Source: Ulvibacter antarcticus
GTDB taxonomy: Bacteria; Bacteroidota; Bacteroidia; Flavobacteriales; Flavobacteriaceae
Assembly: GCF_003688405.1 (NCBI RefSeq)
Contig: NZ_REFC01000016.1
Coordinates: forward strand, 1 to 64,000
Reading direction: 5' to 3'
Length of the DNA: 64,000 bases
This document shows, in pieces, positions 31,863-40,497 of this stretch. Position 1 is the first letter of the stretch, and the number at the start of each line of letters is the position of its first letter. The translations under genes and the position numbers were made by a program. A model generated the notes under the pieces. The model was not told where the DNA came from and did no database searches. It saw only the letters and a list, made by a program, of their open reading frames with translations.

Positions 31863-31870
31863 CAAAGATA
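31863..31870 (-). promoter_or_regulatory. Candidate -7 box of rpsU
   Basis: On the minus strand this reads TATCTTTG (TAnnTTTG), predicting a start near 31857 and a leader of about 24 nt that includes the Shine-Dalgarno site. Confidence 0.55.
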
Positions 31871-31925
31871 TAAAGATTTTAGATATGAGATCTTAGATTT
31901 TAGATTTTTTATTCGAAATGATTAT

Positions 31926-33356
31926 TTATTGCTTAAACAAGGTAGCTCGCTTGCTCAAATCCTGTATCAGTTTTTCCTCTTCTTCACTTTCTAATAAGAC
32001 ATTGTAATTCTTCCAGAACTCTTTATTATAAGGTCTTTGCATAAAAATATCTTCAGACCAAGGTTGTTGCAGCGCTTCGGAAATTAATTCAGGATCCTGG
32101 ATGGTTTCAGTAAAGAGAATTTCCTGAACCGTATTGTAAAATTGTTCTTCTCGTTCCTTTTTTCGTTCCTCATCCGTTTTATATAATTTATCTGAAGACC
32201 TATCACCTACGTTCACAAGTTTCGGGGTTTCATAATAGAAATACTTCGGATACATTTTTTCCTGATATTCCATATAAGTGATCACCAACTTATGATTGTT
32301 TAAAGTACCGAAAAGACTTTTACTTCGCCTTTTTTGCTTGTCTGAAGATGCAATTAGATCATACTCAATTTTCTTAATTGCATAGCTATCCCAATAAATA
32401 TACAACCAGCCATGAGGCTCAAATCCTTCGTTGTAGATTCGTTTTGTATTTAAACCTACATATTCCTTTCCTTTTAATATTTCAATCTTATACAGCTTAC
32501 GTCCATTATCAACTAAAATCGTATCTAGTCTAAACTGATGATGCTGTAGCACATTTTCACCAAACAGTGCATCTCCCATGTTTGCGTTTCGCATCAAGTT
32601 TAGTCTGCCCTTAAAAAGCTGTCCGAGCCCATTTACACGATCATCATTCCATTTAATAGCTTCCACCAAGGTAGCAGTCGCTATTGTATCTCTACGAAGC
32701 TGTTTGGCGCTCATTTTAAACTCTCCTGAAGTATTCCTCAAATAGGAACTATACGCGTACAAACTATCCACATCCCTTAGATCGTAACTCTTTCTGTTTT
32801 CATCTACGTTTATTTTCAGGTTATCTTCCGCGCCCGAAGCATAACTGGAATCGTATATAGTAATCGCGCTTTCAATAAGCCATTTGTATTCTCTCTTATT
32901 TTTCTCTTTATGGCGTAAAAATCCCTTCTGTAAATATGGTTGCTCAGGAAGGTTATTTGGAAGTCTTTTTATGGCTCTTAAAACAATATCATTACCTGTC
33001 TTGGGACGGGTGTCTGCAATTAGAATTACCTCATCAAGTGACGCCATGTCTTCCTCTAAAAATATATCTTCGGCTGCATTATAATCTTTTACCGCAGTTC
33101 TAAAACTTTTAAAACCAATAGAAGATATAACCAATGTGTCATTGACTCTTGCTTGAGGAACGCGCAACACAAAATTTCCATCTGTATTACTTACTGTACC
33201 AATCGTTGAATTCTCAATATAGATACTGGCGCTTTCGATTGGCTCATAGGTTATGAAATCGACAACCTTACCTTTCAGCTCCTTTTGCGAGAATGCATTT
33301 ATACTTAAAAGGCAGGCTAACAAACCAACAAAAAGTCTTAATTTACTATACTTCAT
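31926..33356 (-). CDS. Secreted protein with N-terminal carboxypeptidase-regulatory-like domain
   Basis: The 476-residue protein has a signal peptide (LFVGLLACLLSINAFSQ) and then, at about 25-110, the KELKGKVVDFITYEPIESAS to ISSIGFKS pattern of the carboxypeptidase-regulatory-like domain common at the start of Bacteroidota outer-membrane proteins. The rest is beta-rich with polar strands (KRIYNEGFEPHGWLYIYWDS) and ends in a charged helical tail (ESEEEEKLIQDLSKRAT). No TonB-dependent plug and no T9SS domain are seen. A periplasmic or outer-membrane location is likely; the function is unknown. Confidence 0.8.
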   Translation of the reverse strand: MKYSKLRLFVGLLACLLSINAFSQKELKGKVVDFITYEPIESASIYIENSTIGTVSNTDGNFVLRVPQARVNDTLVISSIGFKSFRTAVKDYNAAEDIFLEEDMASLDEVILIADTRPKTGNDIVLRAIKRLPNNLPEQPYLQKGFLRHKEKNKREYKWLIESAITIYDSSYASGAEDNLKINVDENRKSYDLRDVDSLYAYSSYLRNTSGEFKMSAKQLRRDTIATATLVEAIKWNDDRVNGLGQLFKGRLNLMRNANMGDALFGENVLQHHQFRLDTILVDNGRKLYKIEILKGKEYVGLNTKRIYNEGFEPHGWLYIYWDSYAIKKIEYDLIASSDKQKRRSKSLFGTLNNHKLVITYMEYQEKMYPKYFYYETPKLVNVGDRSSDKLYKTDEERKKEREEQFYNTVQEILFTETIQDPELISEALQQPWSEDIFMQRPYNKEFWKNYNVLLESEEEEKLIQDLSKRATLFKQ

Positions 33357-33430
33357 CTGCTATATAAAATTTGAATTACAACTACCAACTTACAAAAACA
33401 AGGCCAATAGTATATTATAGAAGTGGTCGC

Positions 33431-34597
33431 TTAGGTTGCAGGCTTATACTCGACATTATCGATTACCATTTTGGAAATGATCTCACGAAGAATTTCCGAA
33501 GTTCCACCACCTATAGGTCCTAATCGGCTGTCGCGAAGCAATCTTGCCATCGGATAATCTTCCATATAGCCGTAACCTCCTAAGAATTGAAGACATTCGT
33601 ACATTACTTCATCGGCAACTTTGGTCGAAATCAATTTAGACATAGTAGCTTCTTTTACCACATATTCGCCGTCATTAAGACGCTTAGCGGTTACATAATT
33701 AAAAGTTTTACACACTTCAACTTCACTAGCTAGTTGTGCTACTTTATGACGTAGTGCCTGAAACTTAGAAATTGGTTTTCCGAAGGCAACTCTGTCCTTC
33801 ATATATTGTATAGCATACTCGAGTGCAAATTCACTTCTCGCATGTGCGTTGATTCCCATAATAAGTCGCTCTAACGCAAAATGCTGCATAATGTATGGAA
33901 AACCCTTGTTCTCCTCTCCCATTAAATTTGCTGCGGGAATAACCACATTTGTAAATGCGATCTCTCCTGTATCACTGGCACGCCATCCTAACTTGTCCAG
34001 TTTCGTAGCTGCAATACCCGGCGTATCTCTATCCATGACAAAAATACTAATCCCTTTATTCCCAAGCTCGGGAGCAGTTTTGGCAGCAACAATCAAGTAA
34101 TCACTATAGATTCCATTGGTAATAAAGGTTTTTGAACCGTTTATTTCATAGGTATCGCCTTTTTTTACAGCAGTGGTTCTCATTCCACCTACATCACTTC
34201 CTCCAAAAGGTTCGGTGATACACAAGCATCCAATTTTCTCTCCTGAGACACTTGGTGTAAGATACTTTAGTTTTTGCTCGTGATTTGCTTCTTTATTTAA
34301 ATGTGTCATTGCCAAATATGCGTGAGCCCACATGGCAGCTGCAAATCCACCGGAATTTACTTTTTGCATTTCTTCAAGAAAAATCACGGTATAAAAAAGA
34401 TCAAGATCCAACCCGCCATAAGCTTCCGGAGTAGCTAAACCAAAATAGCCCATCTCACCAAATTTTTCCCAGATAAACCGATCTATAGTTCCGGTTTTTT
34501 CCCACTTTTCAATATGTGGGACCACCTCTTTTTGAAGGAAATCTTTGAAACTCTTCCTAAAAAATTCGTGTTCTTCTGTAAAGTATAAAGTATTCAT
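33431..34597 (-). CDS. Acyl-CoA dehydrogenase
   Basis: The 388-residue flavoenzyme introduces a trans-2 double bond into acyl-CoA. It has the N-terminal helical domain, the FAD-contact strand CLCITEPFGGSDVGGMRT, and the C-terminal helical domain with YMKDRVAFGKPIS and QFLGGYGYMEDYPMARLLRD. The usual catalytic glutamate of the (Y/F)EGT motif is replaced (IGGGTSEI). E260, on the helix before YMKDR, is the likely base, as in long-chain-type enzymes. The substrate chain cannot be assigned. It stands alone between a beta-rich secreted protein and a ComEA-like gene. Confidence 0.93.
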   Translation of the reverse strand: MNTLYFTEEHEFFRKSFKDFLQKEVVPHIEKWEKTGTIDRFIWEKFGEMGYFGLATPEAYGGLDLDLFYTVIFLEEMQKVNSGGFAAAMWAHAYLAMTHLNKEANHEQKLKYLTPSVSGEKIGCLCITEPFGGSDVGGMRTTAVKKGDTYEINGSKTFITNGIYSDYLIVAAKTAPELGNKGISIFVMDRDTPGIAATKLDKLGWRASDTGEIAFTNVVIPAANLMGEENKGFPYIMQHFALERLIMGINAHARSEFALEYAIQYMKDRVAFGKPISKFQALRHKVAQLASEVEVCKTFNYVTAKRLNDGEYVVKEATMSKLISTKVADEVMYECLQFLGGYGYMEDYPMARLLRDSRLGPIGGGTSEILREIISKMVIDNVEYKPAT

Positions 34598-34665
34598 ATT
34601 TGTTTTATAAGGTTGGTAAAATCGAGGCAGAATAATGCTAAATCAACAATCAAATTAGCCCTTTT

Positions 34666-35556
34666 TTAGTCAATTGACAAATATAGTTGAATTAGGCGTA
34701 ATTTTAACGGACTCAGCTTGTCAATTTTTTCTAATTCTGAAAAGCTTTCGATACGCTCTCTAAGGCGTATTGCTTCCCAAATCTCTTTTGCCAGATCGAA
34801 AGAAATTCCGGGGATGGTTGCTATATCTGAAGCTGAAGCCGAATTGATATCCATCTTTGTTATTTCTTTGGGAGTTTTAACCGCGAACAAATGTAGTGTT
34901 CTTTTCACCACCGACTCGTTTAGTCCCCAAACACTATATAGTTGAATATCGTTAGAAAAACCTCCAATCTTATCACGATAAGCGATAATTCGACTGCTCA
35001 AAGCCACTCCAATTCCGCTAACTTTTTGAAGTTCTTCTGAAGTTGCGTTATTCAGATCTGTTTTCTGATCGAAAGCTAAATCTACGAACCCTTTTTCTAT
35101 GCTTTTAGATTTGTAACTGTTCCGTTTTGGTTTCGGATTAGTAACCCAATCCGGGAATTTAAAATACGGACTAATGTCGGCGAGCAACGAATCTGAAACC
35201 TGAGTCACTCGTTTAAAATCTGCTATGGAATTAATCCAATTATTGTTGCTTCGGAAATGCTTCAATCGATCAAATTCTTCAGGCGACATACCTAAGGTAT
35301 AGGCTTTATAATCTGTGACGAAATTTGGGTTAAACGGATAGCGTTTCGGTTTACGGGCTTCAATTTCGGCTATTTCTAAGGAATCCAATTCCTTCCGAAG
35401 TAAAACAATTTCAGAAGAAGAAATATCTAAAATGTCTTCCGAAGAGAAATCATACAAATGATAAATAGAAATTAGCGCTAAAATAAGAGACACCAAAAGC
35501 AAAATCCCACCTCTTTGACTTCTATTGAAGATAAGGTGGGATTTTAAATTTTTCAT
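34666..35556 (-). CDS. Membrane-anchored helix-hairpin-helix (ComEA-like) protein
   Basis: The 296-residue protein has one N-terminal membrane helix (GGILLLVSLILALISIYHL) and repeated helix-hairpin-helix units. The best are DLNNATSEELQKVSGIG (near 165) and MDINSASASDIATIPGIS (near 235), each followed by a ...RIIAYRDKIGGF- or RLRERIESF-type helix; a weaker one lies near 110. ComEA proteins bind incoming DNA outside the membrane in competence. Role in DNA uptake is inferred. No other com genes are adjacent. Confidence 0.85.
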   Translation of the reverse strand: MKNLKSHLIFNRSQRGGILLLVSLILALISIYHLYDFSSEDILDISSSEIVLLRKELDSLEIAEIEARKPKRYPFNPNFVTDYKAYTLGMSPEEFDRLKHFRSNNNWINSIADFKRVTQVSDSLLADISPYFKFPDWVTNPKPKRNSYKSKSIEKGFVDLAFDQKTDLNNATSEELQKVSGIGVALSSRIIAYRDKIGGFSNDIQLYSVWGLNESVVKRTLHLFAVKTPKEITKMDINSASASDIATIPGISFDLAKEIWEAIRLRERIESFSELEKIDKLSPLKLRLIQLYLSID

Positions 35557-35639
35557 GCTCCTGGCTCAATTAAGCTGGGAGTTGAAAATCTTTAGTCTAG
35601 GTTAAATATACAAATTAATTACATTTTTACAAGCTGTGA

Positions 35640-37337
35640 TTAATCTTCTATTGCCGATTTTTTAAGTTTTATTGCATCAAGATATCTTTTCAATTGCTTT
35701 TTCACAACCGGGAACAGGAAGAATAAACCTACCATGTTCGGGAAGATCATCGCAAAGATCATCGCATCTGAGAAATCCCATATAGATCGCATATTTGCTG
35801 CTGCACCAACAACAACAAAAACTAGAAATAAAATTTTGTAAACCATATCTGCCGTTTTTCCTCGACCAAATAGGTATTTCCATGATTGCAGTCCATAATA
35901 CGACCATGAAATCATGGTTGAGACAGCGAATAAAAATACTGCAACGGTTAAAAACACATTAGAATAAGGTATAAATTGGGCAAATGCAACGGAAGTAATT
36001 CCCGCGCCTTCGTAAGAGACACCATCAATTATGGCGACTCCGGCTCCTGTTACGTCACCATATTCAAAGTAACCACCGAAGTTAAATATGATAATTACCA
36101 ATGCTGTCATCGTACAAATTACAACAGTATCAATAAACGGCTCCAAAAGCGCTACTAATCCTTCACTAGCAGAATACTTAGTTCGCACTGCCGAGTGAGC
36201 AATAGAAGCAGAACCGGCTCCGGCTTCGTTCGAGAATGCCGCACGTTTAAATCCTACAAGCAATACTCCAATGAAACCACCAACTCCAACTGCCTGTGGT
36301 GTGAATGCTTCAGAAACAATAAGGCTTATTGCATCATCGATAAGTGTGAAATTACTTAGAATGATGTACAAACATGCCACTAAATAAAGTATCGCCATAA
36401 ACGGAACTACTTTTTCTGTAACTGAGGCAATACGCTTAATCCCTCCAATAATAATAATTCCAACTAGAACGGCTATTGCGACACCAATCCAAAATCCGGC
36501 TGCTGTACTTTGTAAATTAAATAATTCTTTTAGTACGATGGTCGCCTGATTGGATTGGGCTGCGTTTCCACCACCAAAAGATCCACCAATACAGAATATT
36601 GCGAAAAGTACTGCTGTTATTTTTCCTAAGGTCGCAAAACCTTTTTCTTTAAGTCCTTTACTTAGATAGTACATTGGACCACCATAAACAGTTCCATCGG
36701 GGCCAACATCACGATACTGAACTCCTAAAGTACATTCTACGAATTTCGTTGACATTCCTAACAATCCACAAATGATCATCCAGAAAGTTGCTCCAGGTCC
36801 TCCCAATGCAATTGCCAAGGCAACACCGGCAATGTTTCCATTTCCTACGGTTCCTGAAACTGCTGTTGCCAAAGCTTGGAAGTGACTTACTTCACCATCT
36901 GAGCTTTCATCCCTTATGGTATCTCTAATATCACCATCTACTGCCAAATTATCATCTAAGGTACCAATGTGATGATCGATATCATCTACCTTATTCATAT
37001 CAATACCTTGAGCTACGCCTCCTTCACCATACAATTCTTTGGCTCCAAATTTTTCGATGTCTTCATATTTTCCTCTAACGGTTTGAATCGCTCTCCAGAA
37101 ATATCTAAAATTTGGAAAACCGAAATAAATGGTAAAGAACAACGCACTTGCAACTAATAAAATCAGTACAAATGGTGTCCCACCGCCTACTTCAAAGAAA
37201 ATTACGTTGGAAAAGAAACTAGATATAGGCGCAAAAGCCTCATCGATCTTTTGATCAATACCGACCTCTTCTGCTTCTTGTGCAAAAGCTAGTAGTGGTG
37301 TAAGAATTGTAAATAAGGAAAGAAGAAATTTCTTCAT
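35640..37337 (-). CDS. Sodium:alanine/glycine symporter, AgcS family
   Basis: The 565-residue inner-membrane carrier has about 10-11 hydrophobic segments. It holds the family block RAAFSNEAGAGSASIAHSAV and the substrate-site region GTVGNGNIAGVALAIALGGP. Relative to most AgcS proteins it has an N-terminal signal-like segment (FLLSLFTILTPLLAFAQ) and a polar insert near 100-150, both common in flavobacterial homologues. Na+-coupled uptake of small neutral amino acids is the family function. The gene is flanked by its own gaps and shows no operon partner. Confidence 0.92.
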   Translation of the reverse strand: MKKFLLSLFTILTPLLAFAQEAEEVGIDQKIDEAFAPISSFFSNVIFFEVGGGTPFVLILLVASALFFTIYFGFPNFRYFWRAIQTVRGKYEDIEKFGAKELYGEGGVAQGIDMNKVDDIDHHIGTLDDNLAVDGDIRDTIRDESSDGEVSHFQALATAVSGTVGNGNIAGVALAIALGGPGATFWMIICGLLGMSTKFVECTLGVQYRDVGPDGTVYGGPMYYLSKGLKEKGFATLGKITAVLFAIFCIGGSFGGGNAAQSNQATIVLKELFNLQSTAAGFWIGVAIAVLVGIIIIGGIKRIASVTEKVVPFMAILYLVACLYIILSNFTLIDDAISLIVSEAFTPQAVGVGGFIGVLLVGFKRAAFSNEAGAGSASIAHSAVRTKYSASEGLVALLEPFIDTVVICTMTALVIIIFNFGGYFEYGDVTGAGVAIIDGVSYEGAGITSVAFAQFIPYSNVFLTVAVFLFAVSTMISWSYYGLQSWKYLFGRGKTADMVYKILFLVFVVVGAAANMRSIWDFSDAMIFAMIFPNMVGLFFLFPVVKKQLKRYLDAIKLKKSAIED

Positions 37338-37436
37338 AATGTTCTATGTAAGATTAAAGTTGTTTTTTCAGCTTAGCAAGATGCTAAAAAAAAATTGCGA
37401 ATTCAAGTTTTCGTATGTTAAGTTGCTAAAGAATTG

Positions 37437-38447
37437 TTAAACATTATACATTTCTTTTAAACTATCAATCTGATTGGGTGTTCCGATTAAAATTAATTTA
37501 GAGTCTTTTTTTATAACCAATGAAGGTTCAGGATTTACCAGATATTCACCAGTTGGAGATTTGTAGCCAATTATTGAACATCCTGTTTTTCGTCTAAGAT
37601 CCAGATCCGAAATAGCCTGTTCTTTACCATTGGGGCATACTTTTTCAAAAGGCACTTGCTCCACATTTATACTGTCATTTTCGCCAGAAACGGTAAGATT
37701 ATCGAGAAATTCGACAAGATCGGGAACAACAACCAAAGAGGCCATATGATCGCCTCCAATTTTATCGGGCATAATTACATTATCGGCTCCGGCCAGTTTA
37801 AGTTTGCGATAGCTGGTTTCCTCGGTGGCCCGGCTAATTATTTTAAGTTCTTTGTTCATTTGTCTTGCAGATAGTACGATAAACAAATTATCGGCATCGC
37901 TAGGTAACGCGCAAATTAATGTTCCAGCCTTCTCTATTCCGGCGGCCTTTAAGACCTCATCATCAATGGCATCACCCTGAACAAACAGCAGTTTATCATC
38001 TGAAAAACGTTCAACAAGCTCATCATCTTTTTCAATCACAATGAATTGTTTTTTGTAGTCGATCAGTTTCTGAACGGCTTGCTTCCCATTTCTCCCATAG
38101 CCACAAACTACGACATGGTTTTGCATTGAATCTATTTTTTTCTGCACTGTCTTCTGTCTTAGGTTTCCAAAATTGTTTTTGCTGATAACGTATTCTGTAA
38201 CGGTAGAGATCGCATATCCCACTATAAATATACTCGAAAGAATAAAGATTGATACAAATATTTTTTCTGTGGGGCTTAAAGGATGCAGCTCACCAAATCC
38301 AACAGTGGTAATGGTTATCACCGTCATATACAAAGCATCTACCCATTCATATTCAAAAAAGAACCTGAAACCCAAAACGCCTGCGAGAAAAACAAGCACT
38401 AGTAATGACATTGCTGCCATTATTTTTGATGTAAAAAAAACTCTCAT
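37437..38447 (-). CDS. Potassium channel with RCK/TrkA-N domain
   Basis: The 336-residue protein has two membrane segments around the selectivity filter TTVGFG (residues 47-52). A Rossmann TrkA-N domain follows (VVVCGYGRNGKQA near 112) with an acidic nucleotide-binding turn. A C-terminal TrkA-C-like domain ends it. This is the architecture of MthK-type ligand-gated K+ channels. Its ATG overlaps the stop of the upstream PspC gene by 4 nt (ATGA), implying translational coupling. Confidence 0.93.
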   Translation of the reverse strand: MRVFFTSKIMAAMSLLVLVFLAGVLGFRFFFEYEWVDALYMTVITITTVGFGELHPLSPTEKIFVSIFILSSIFIVGYAISTVTEYVISKNNFGNLRQKTVQKKIDSMQNHVVVCGYGRNGKQAVQKLIDYKKQFIVIEKDDELVERFSDDKLLFVQGDAIDDEVLKAAGIEKAGTLICALPSDADNLFIVLSARQMNKELKIISRATEETSYRKLKLAGADNVIMPDKIGGDHMASLVVVPDLVEFLDNLTVSGENDSINVEQVPFEKVCPNGKEQAISDLDLRRKTGCSIIGYKSPTGEYLVNPEPSLVIKKDSKLILIGTPNQIDSLKEMYNV

Positions 38448-38674
38448 AGATCAAATACCGAAGTTCGTTTGGTAAACACTAAATCTTTAAGCTTCAATAA
38501 AAATGCGAGGGTGAGGTATATTGCGAAACCGACACCCATGGTTGCGAAGGATACATATATAAAGAACAATCGCACACTTTTAGCTCTCATCCCCAGGCGA
38601 TCTGCTAAACGAGAAGATACATAGAAGCCTCGTTTTTCTAAGTAATGACGAATCTTGTATACTAGTCGCAACAT
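38444..38674 (-). CDS. PspC-domain small membrane protein
   Basis: The 76-residue protein has a PspC-like N-terminal part (SRLADRLGMRAKSVRLFFIY) and a membrane segment (FATMGVGFAIYLTLAFLL). PspC proteins act in envelope-stress signalling in other bacteria; here it is single-domain. Its stop overlaps the K+ channel start, which suggests a shared membrane-related role. Confidence 0.82.
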   Translation of the reverse strand: MLRLVYKIRHYLEKRGFYVSSRLADRLGMRAKSVRLFFIYVSFATMGVGFAIYLTLAFLLKLKDLVFTKRTSVFDL

Positions 38675-38717
38675 AGATGCAAATTACATTTTTAAATAGA
38701 ATATTCTCTAAAGATTT

Positions 38718-40022
38718 TCAATTTCCGAAATTAGACCCTAGGACCACATTTCCAATCGCACATTCCAAACACTTAGCCTTTTCACAATAGTTTGATTTCA
38801 ACTGAAGCAACGCCTGAGATTCCATAGCATTCTTGGCTACTTGCTTTAGCTTATTAAATTTCTCTACAACCATATTATCCTCTTTTACCAATATCATAGC
38901 GAGTGTCAATATCTCTTCCGACACTTCTTTCCCTATAGTCTTGGCGTAACAAAATTTAAGTGGAAGTATCGTATTGATTAACAATAAATCTATAAATTTC
39001 TTTGTGAGTTTTTTCTCTTTCTTTTCTGAAGTTACTCCAAAATTATAATGTGTATCCCAATAAGAGTGAGCACTTATTGTTAAAATAGAATAGAGCTGTT
39101 TTATGGTTTTTTCTGAAGTATCTTCGGAAGGGTTTTCTATTAGTTTTGAAAATAGCTGTTTACTGATGCTATATAAGCTTGCCAATTGTGACAAGCGTAT
39201 GGTCGGAAAATTGGGCGGTCTCAACCTAAAAAACTTTGGCCGAATGACGTTTGAATTGTTAAGTCTGAATTTGTTTTTTATAAATCCGTACTCCTTCTGA
39301 AGCAGTTTGTAGTAAATGTCGTCTTTTGCTTCTTCCAGCAATCCCGCCTGCCCCATCAACAAACTTTCCAACTGCTTCTGTGTGGAACAACATTTTTGTA
39401 CAACCGAGAAGTCTACAGACTGAGCCACACTTAAAAATGCTTCGCCATTGACTTTAAGTCCGAAGTTTTTACACAACAATCTAAAAAGCAAGGCTTCCCA
39501 ATTGGAGTTGCACTGCTTCAGATGACTTAGGATCACTTCCGATTTTGCCTCCAGGCGTTCTACATATAATCGCTCCAGCCAGTGTTTCAGAATAAAATCA
39601 TCCACTAAATGAAATTCCTGCTCACAATTGATCCAGTTGTGTTTTTTGGTAAAAAGCCGGTGGTAATTCTCAAGAGTTTCCGAAGCTATTATGCCTTCTA
39701 ATACAAGCGTTGGAATTACTGTATTGTTTTTTCTGAAGATCTCGGTATCATGCTCCCATACCACATGAAGTATGACATTCTCGTAAGCAACATCCTCCTC
39801 ATGTCGATGTTCATACCAATCTGAAGATTTTAAATGCAACTCAACATTTCCGGCCCATAATTGACTGCCTATAGTAAGCTTGGCATTGAAAAAATCGGGT
39901 CCTGAATTGGTATTGTGATCACCAACTTTTTTAATGTGAATGGCTTCTCCGTTAGTAGTTTTCACATTCCGGGTATCGAATTTCTGAAACTTCCATACAT
40001 AATGTAAAAAATCCTCCTTCAT
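38718..40022 (-). CDS. DUF2851 family protein
   Basis: The 434-residue protein matches DUF2851 from its first residues (MKEDFLHYVWKFQKFDTRNV; HNTNSGPDFFNAKL; GNVELHLKSSDWYEH; NVILHVVWEHD). The C-terminus has a cysteine cluster (CEKAKCLECAIG). The acidic, histidine-rich N-terminal block hints at a metal-dependent nuclease-like fold, which is inference only. The family is confined mainly to Bacteroidota and has no established function. Confidence 0.9.
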   Translation of the reverse strand: MKEDFLHYVWKFQKFDTRNVKTTNGEAIHIKKVGDHNTNSGPDFFNAKLTIGSQLWAGNVELHLKSSDWYEHRHEEDVAYENVILHVVWEHDTEIFRKNNTVIPTLVLEGIIASETLENYHRLFTKKHNWINCEQEFHLVDDFILKHWLERLYVERLEAKSEVILSHLKQCNSNWEALLFRLLCKNFGLKVNGEAFLSVAQSVDFSVVQKCCSTQKQLESLLMGQAGLLEEAKDDIYYKLLQKEYGFIKNKFRLNNSNVIRPKFFRLRPPNFPTIRLSQLASLYSISKQLFSKLIENPSEDTSEKTIKQLYSILTISAHSYWDTHYNFGVTSEKKEKKLTKKFIDLLLINTILPLKFCYAKTIGKEVSEEILTLAMILVKEDNMVVEKFNKLKQVAKNAMESQALLQLKSNYCEKAKCLECAIGNVVLGSNFGN

Positions 40023-40069
40023 AACATAGATGTTTGAGGGGAGGATTATGATGTACAGTTGTTGAATGT

Positions 40070-40438
40070 TTATTTATCGATATTCTTATCGATTTTTGCA
40101 ACTTCTTGTTCTACTTCTTCAGAAATGGTATCGGTAAAAAGAATACGATTCCATTTATAAAGCCTACGTTTTAAAAGTAAAAATCTGAAAATTCCAATAG
40201 CTAAAAAGCATATGCAAATGACTAAGGCTATATATCCTAACCAGTGAACGGACTCGAAATCCTGTAATTGTAATAATGCCAATCCGCCCAGCAACAAATA
40301 AAGGGAAGCGCGAATATAGGCTAATAATGTACGTTCGTTTGCGAGTCTGGTGCGTTCCAAAGCCAAAATCTCCCGTGTATTTATAGGCACGGGCTTAGTT
40401 CTTAGAAAGCGAAACAATTCAAATCCTTTTTTTTTCAT
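40070..40438 (-). CDS. DUF202 family membrane protein
   Basis: The 122-residue protein has the DUF202 signature ALERTRLANERTLLAYIRAS, followed by two membrane segments (LYLLLGGLALLQL; YIALVICICFLAIGIFRFLL). The function is unknown. It lies 47 nt upstream of the DUF2851 gene and after the terminator of the cystathionine synthase gene. Confidence 0.88.
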   Translation of the reverse strand: MKKKGFELFRFLRTKPVPINTREILALERTRLANERTLLAYIRASLYLLLGGLALLQLQDFESVHWLGYIALVICICFLAIGIFRFLLLKRRLYKWNRILFTDTISEEVEQEVAKIDKNIDK

Positions 40439-40451
40439 TCCCTTAAAAATA

Positions 40452-40478
40452 AAAAAATCCTGCGACTTGCAGGATTTT
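40452..40478 (-). terminator. Terminator of the cystathionine beta-synthase-like gene
   Basis: On the minus strand, AAAATCCTGC and GCAGGATTTT form a 10-bp stem with a 5-nt loop, followed by further T residues. It lies 20 nt past the stop codon. Confidence 0.88.
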
Positions 40479-40497
40479 AATATTCATTATTTATTTC

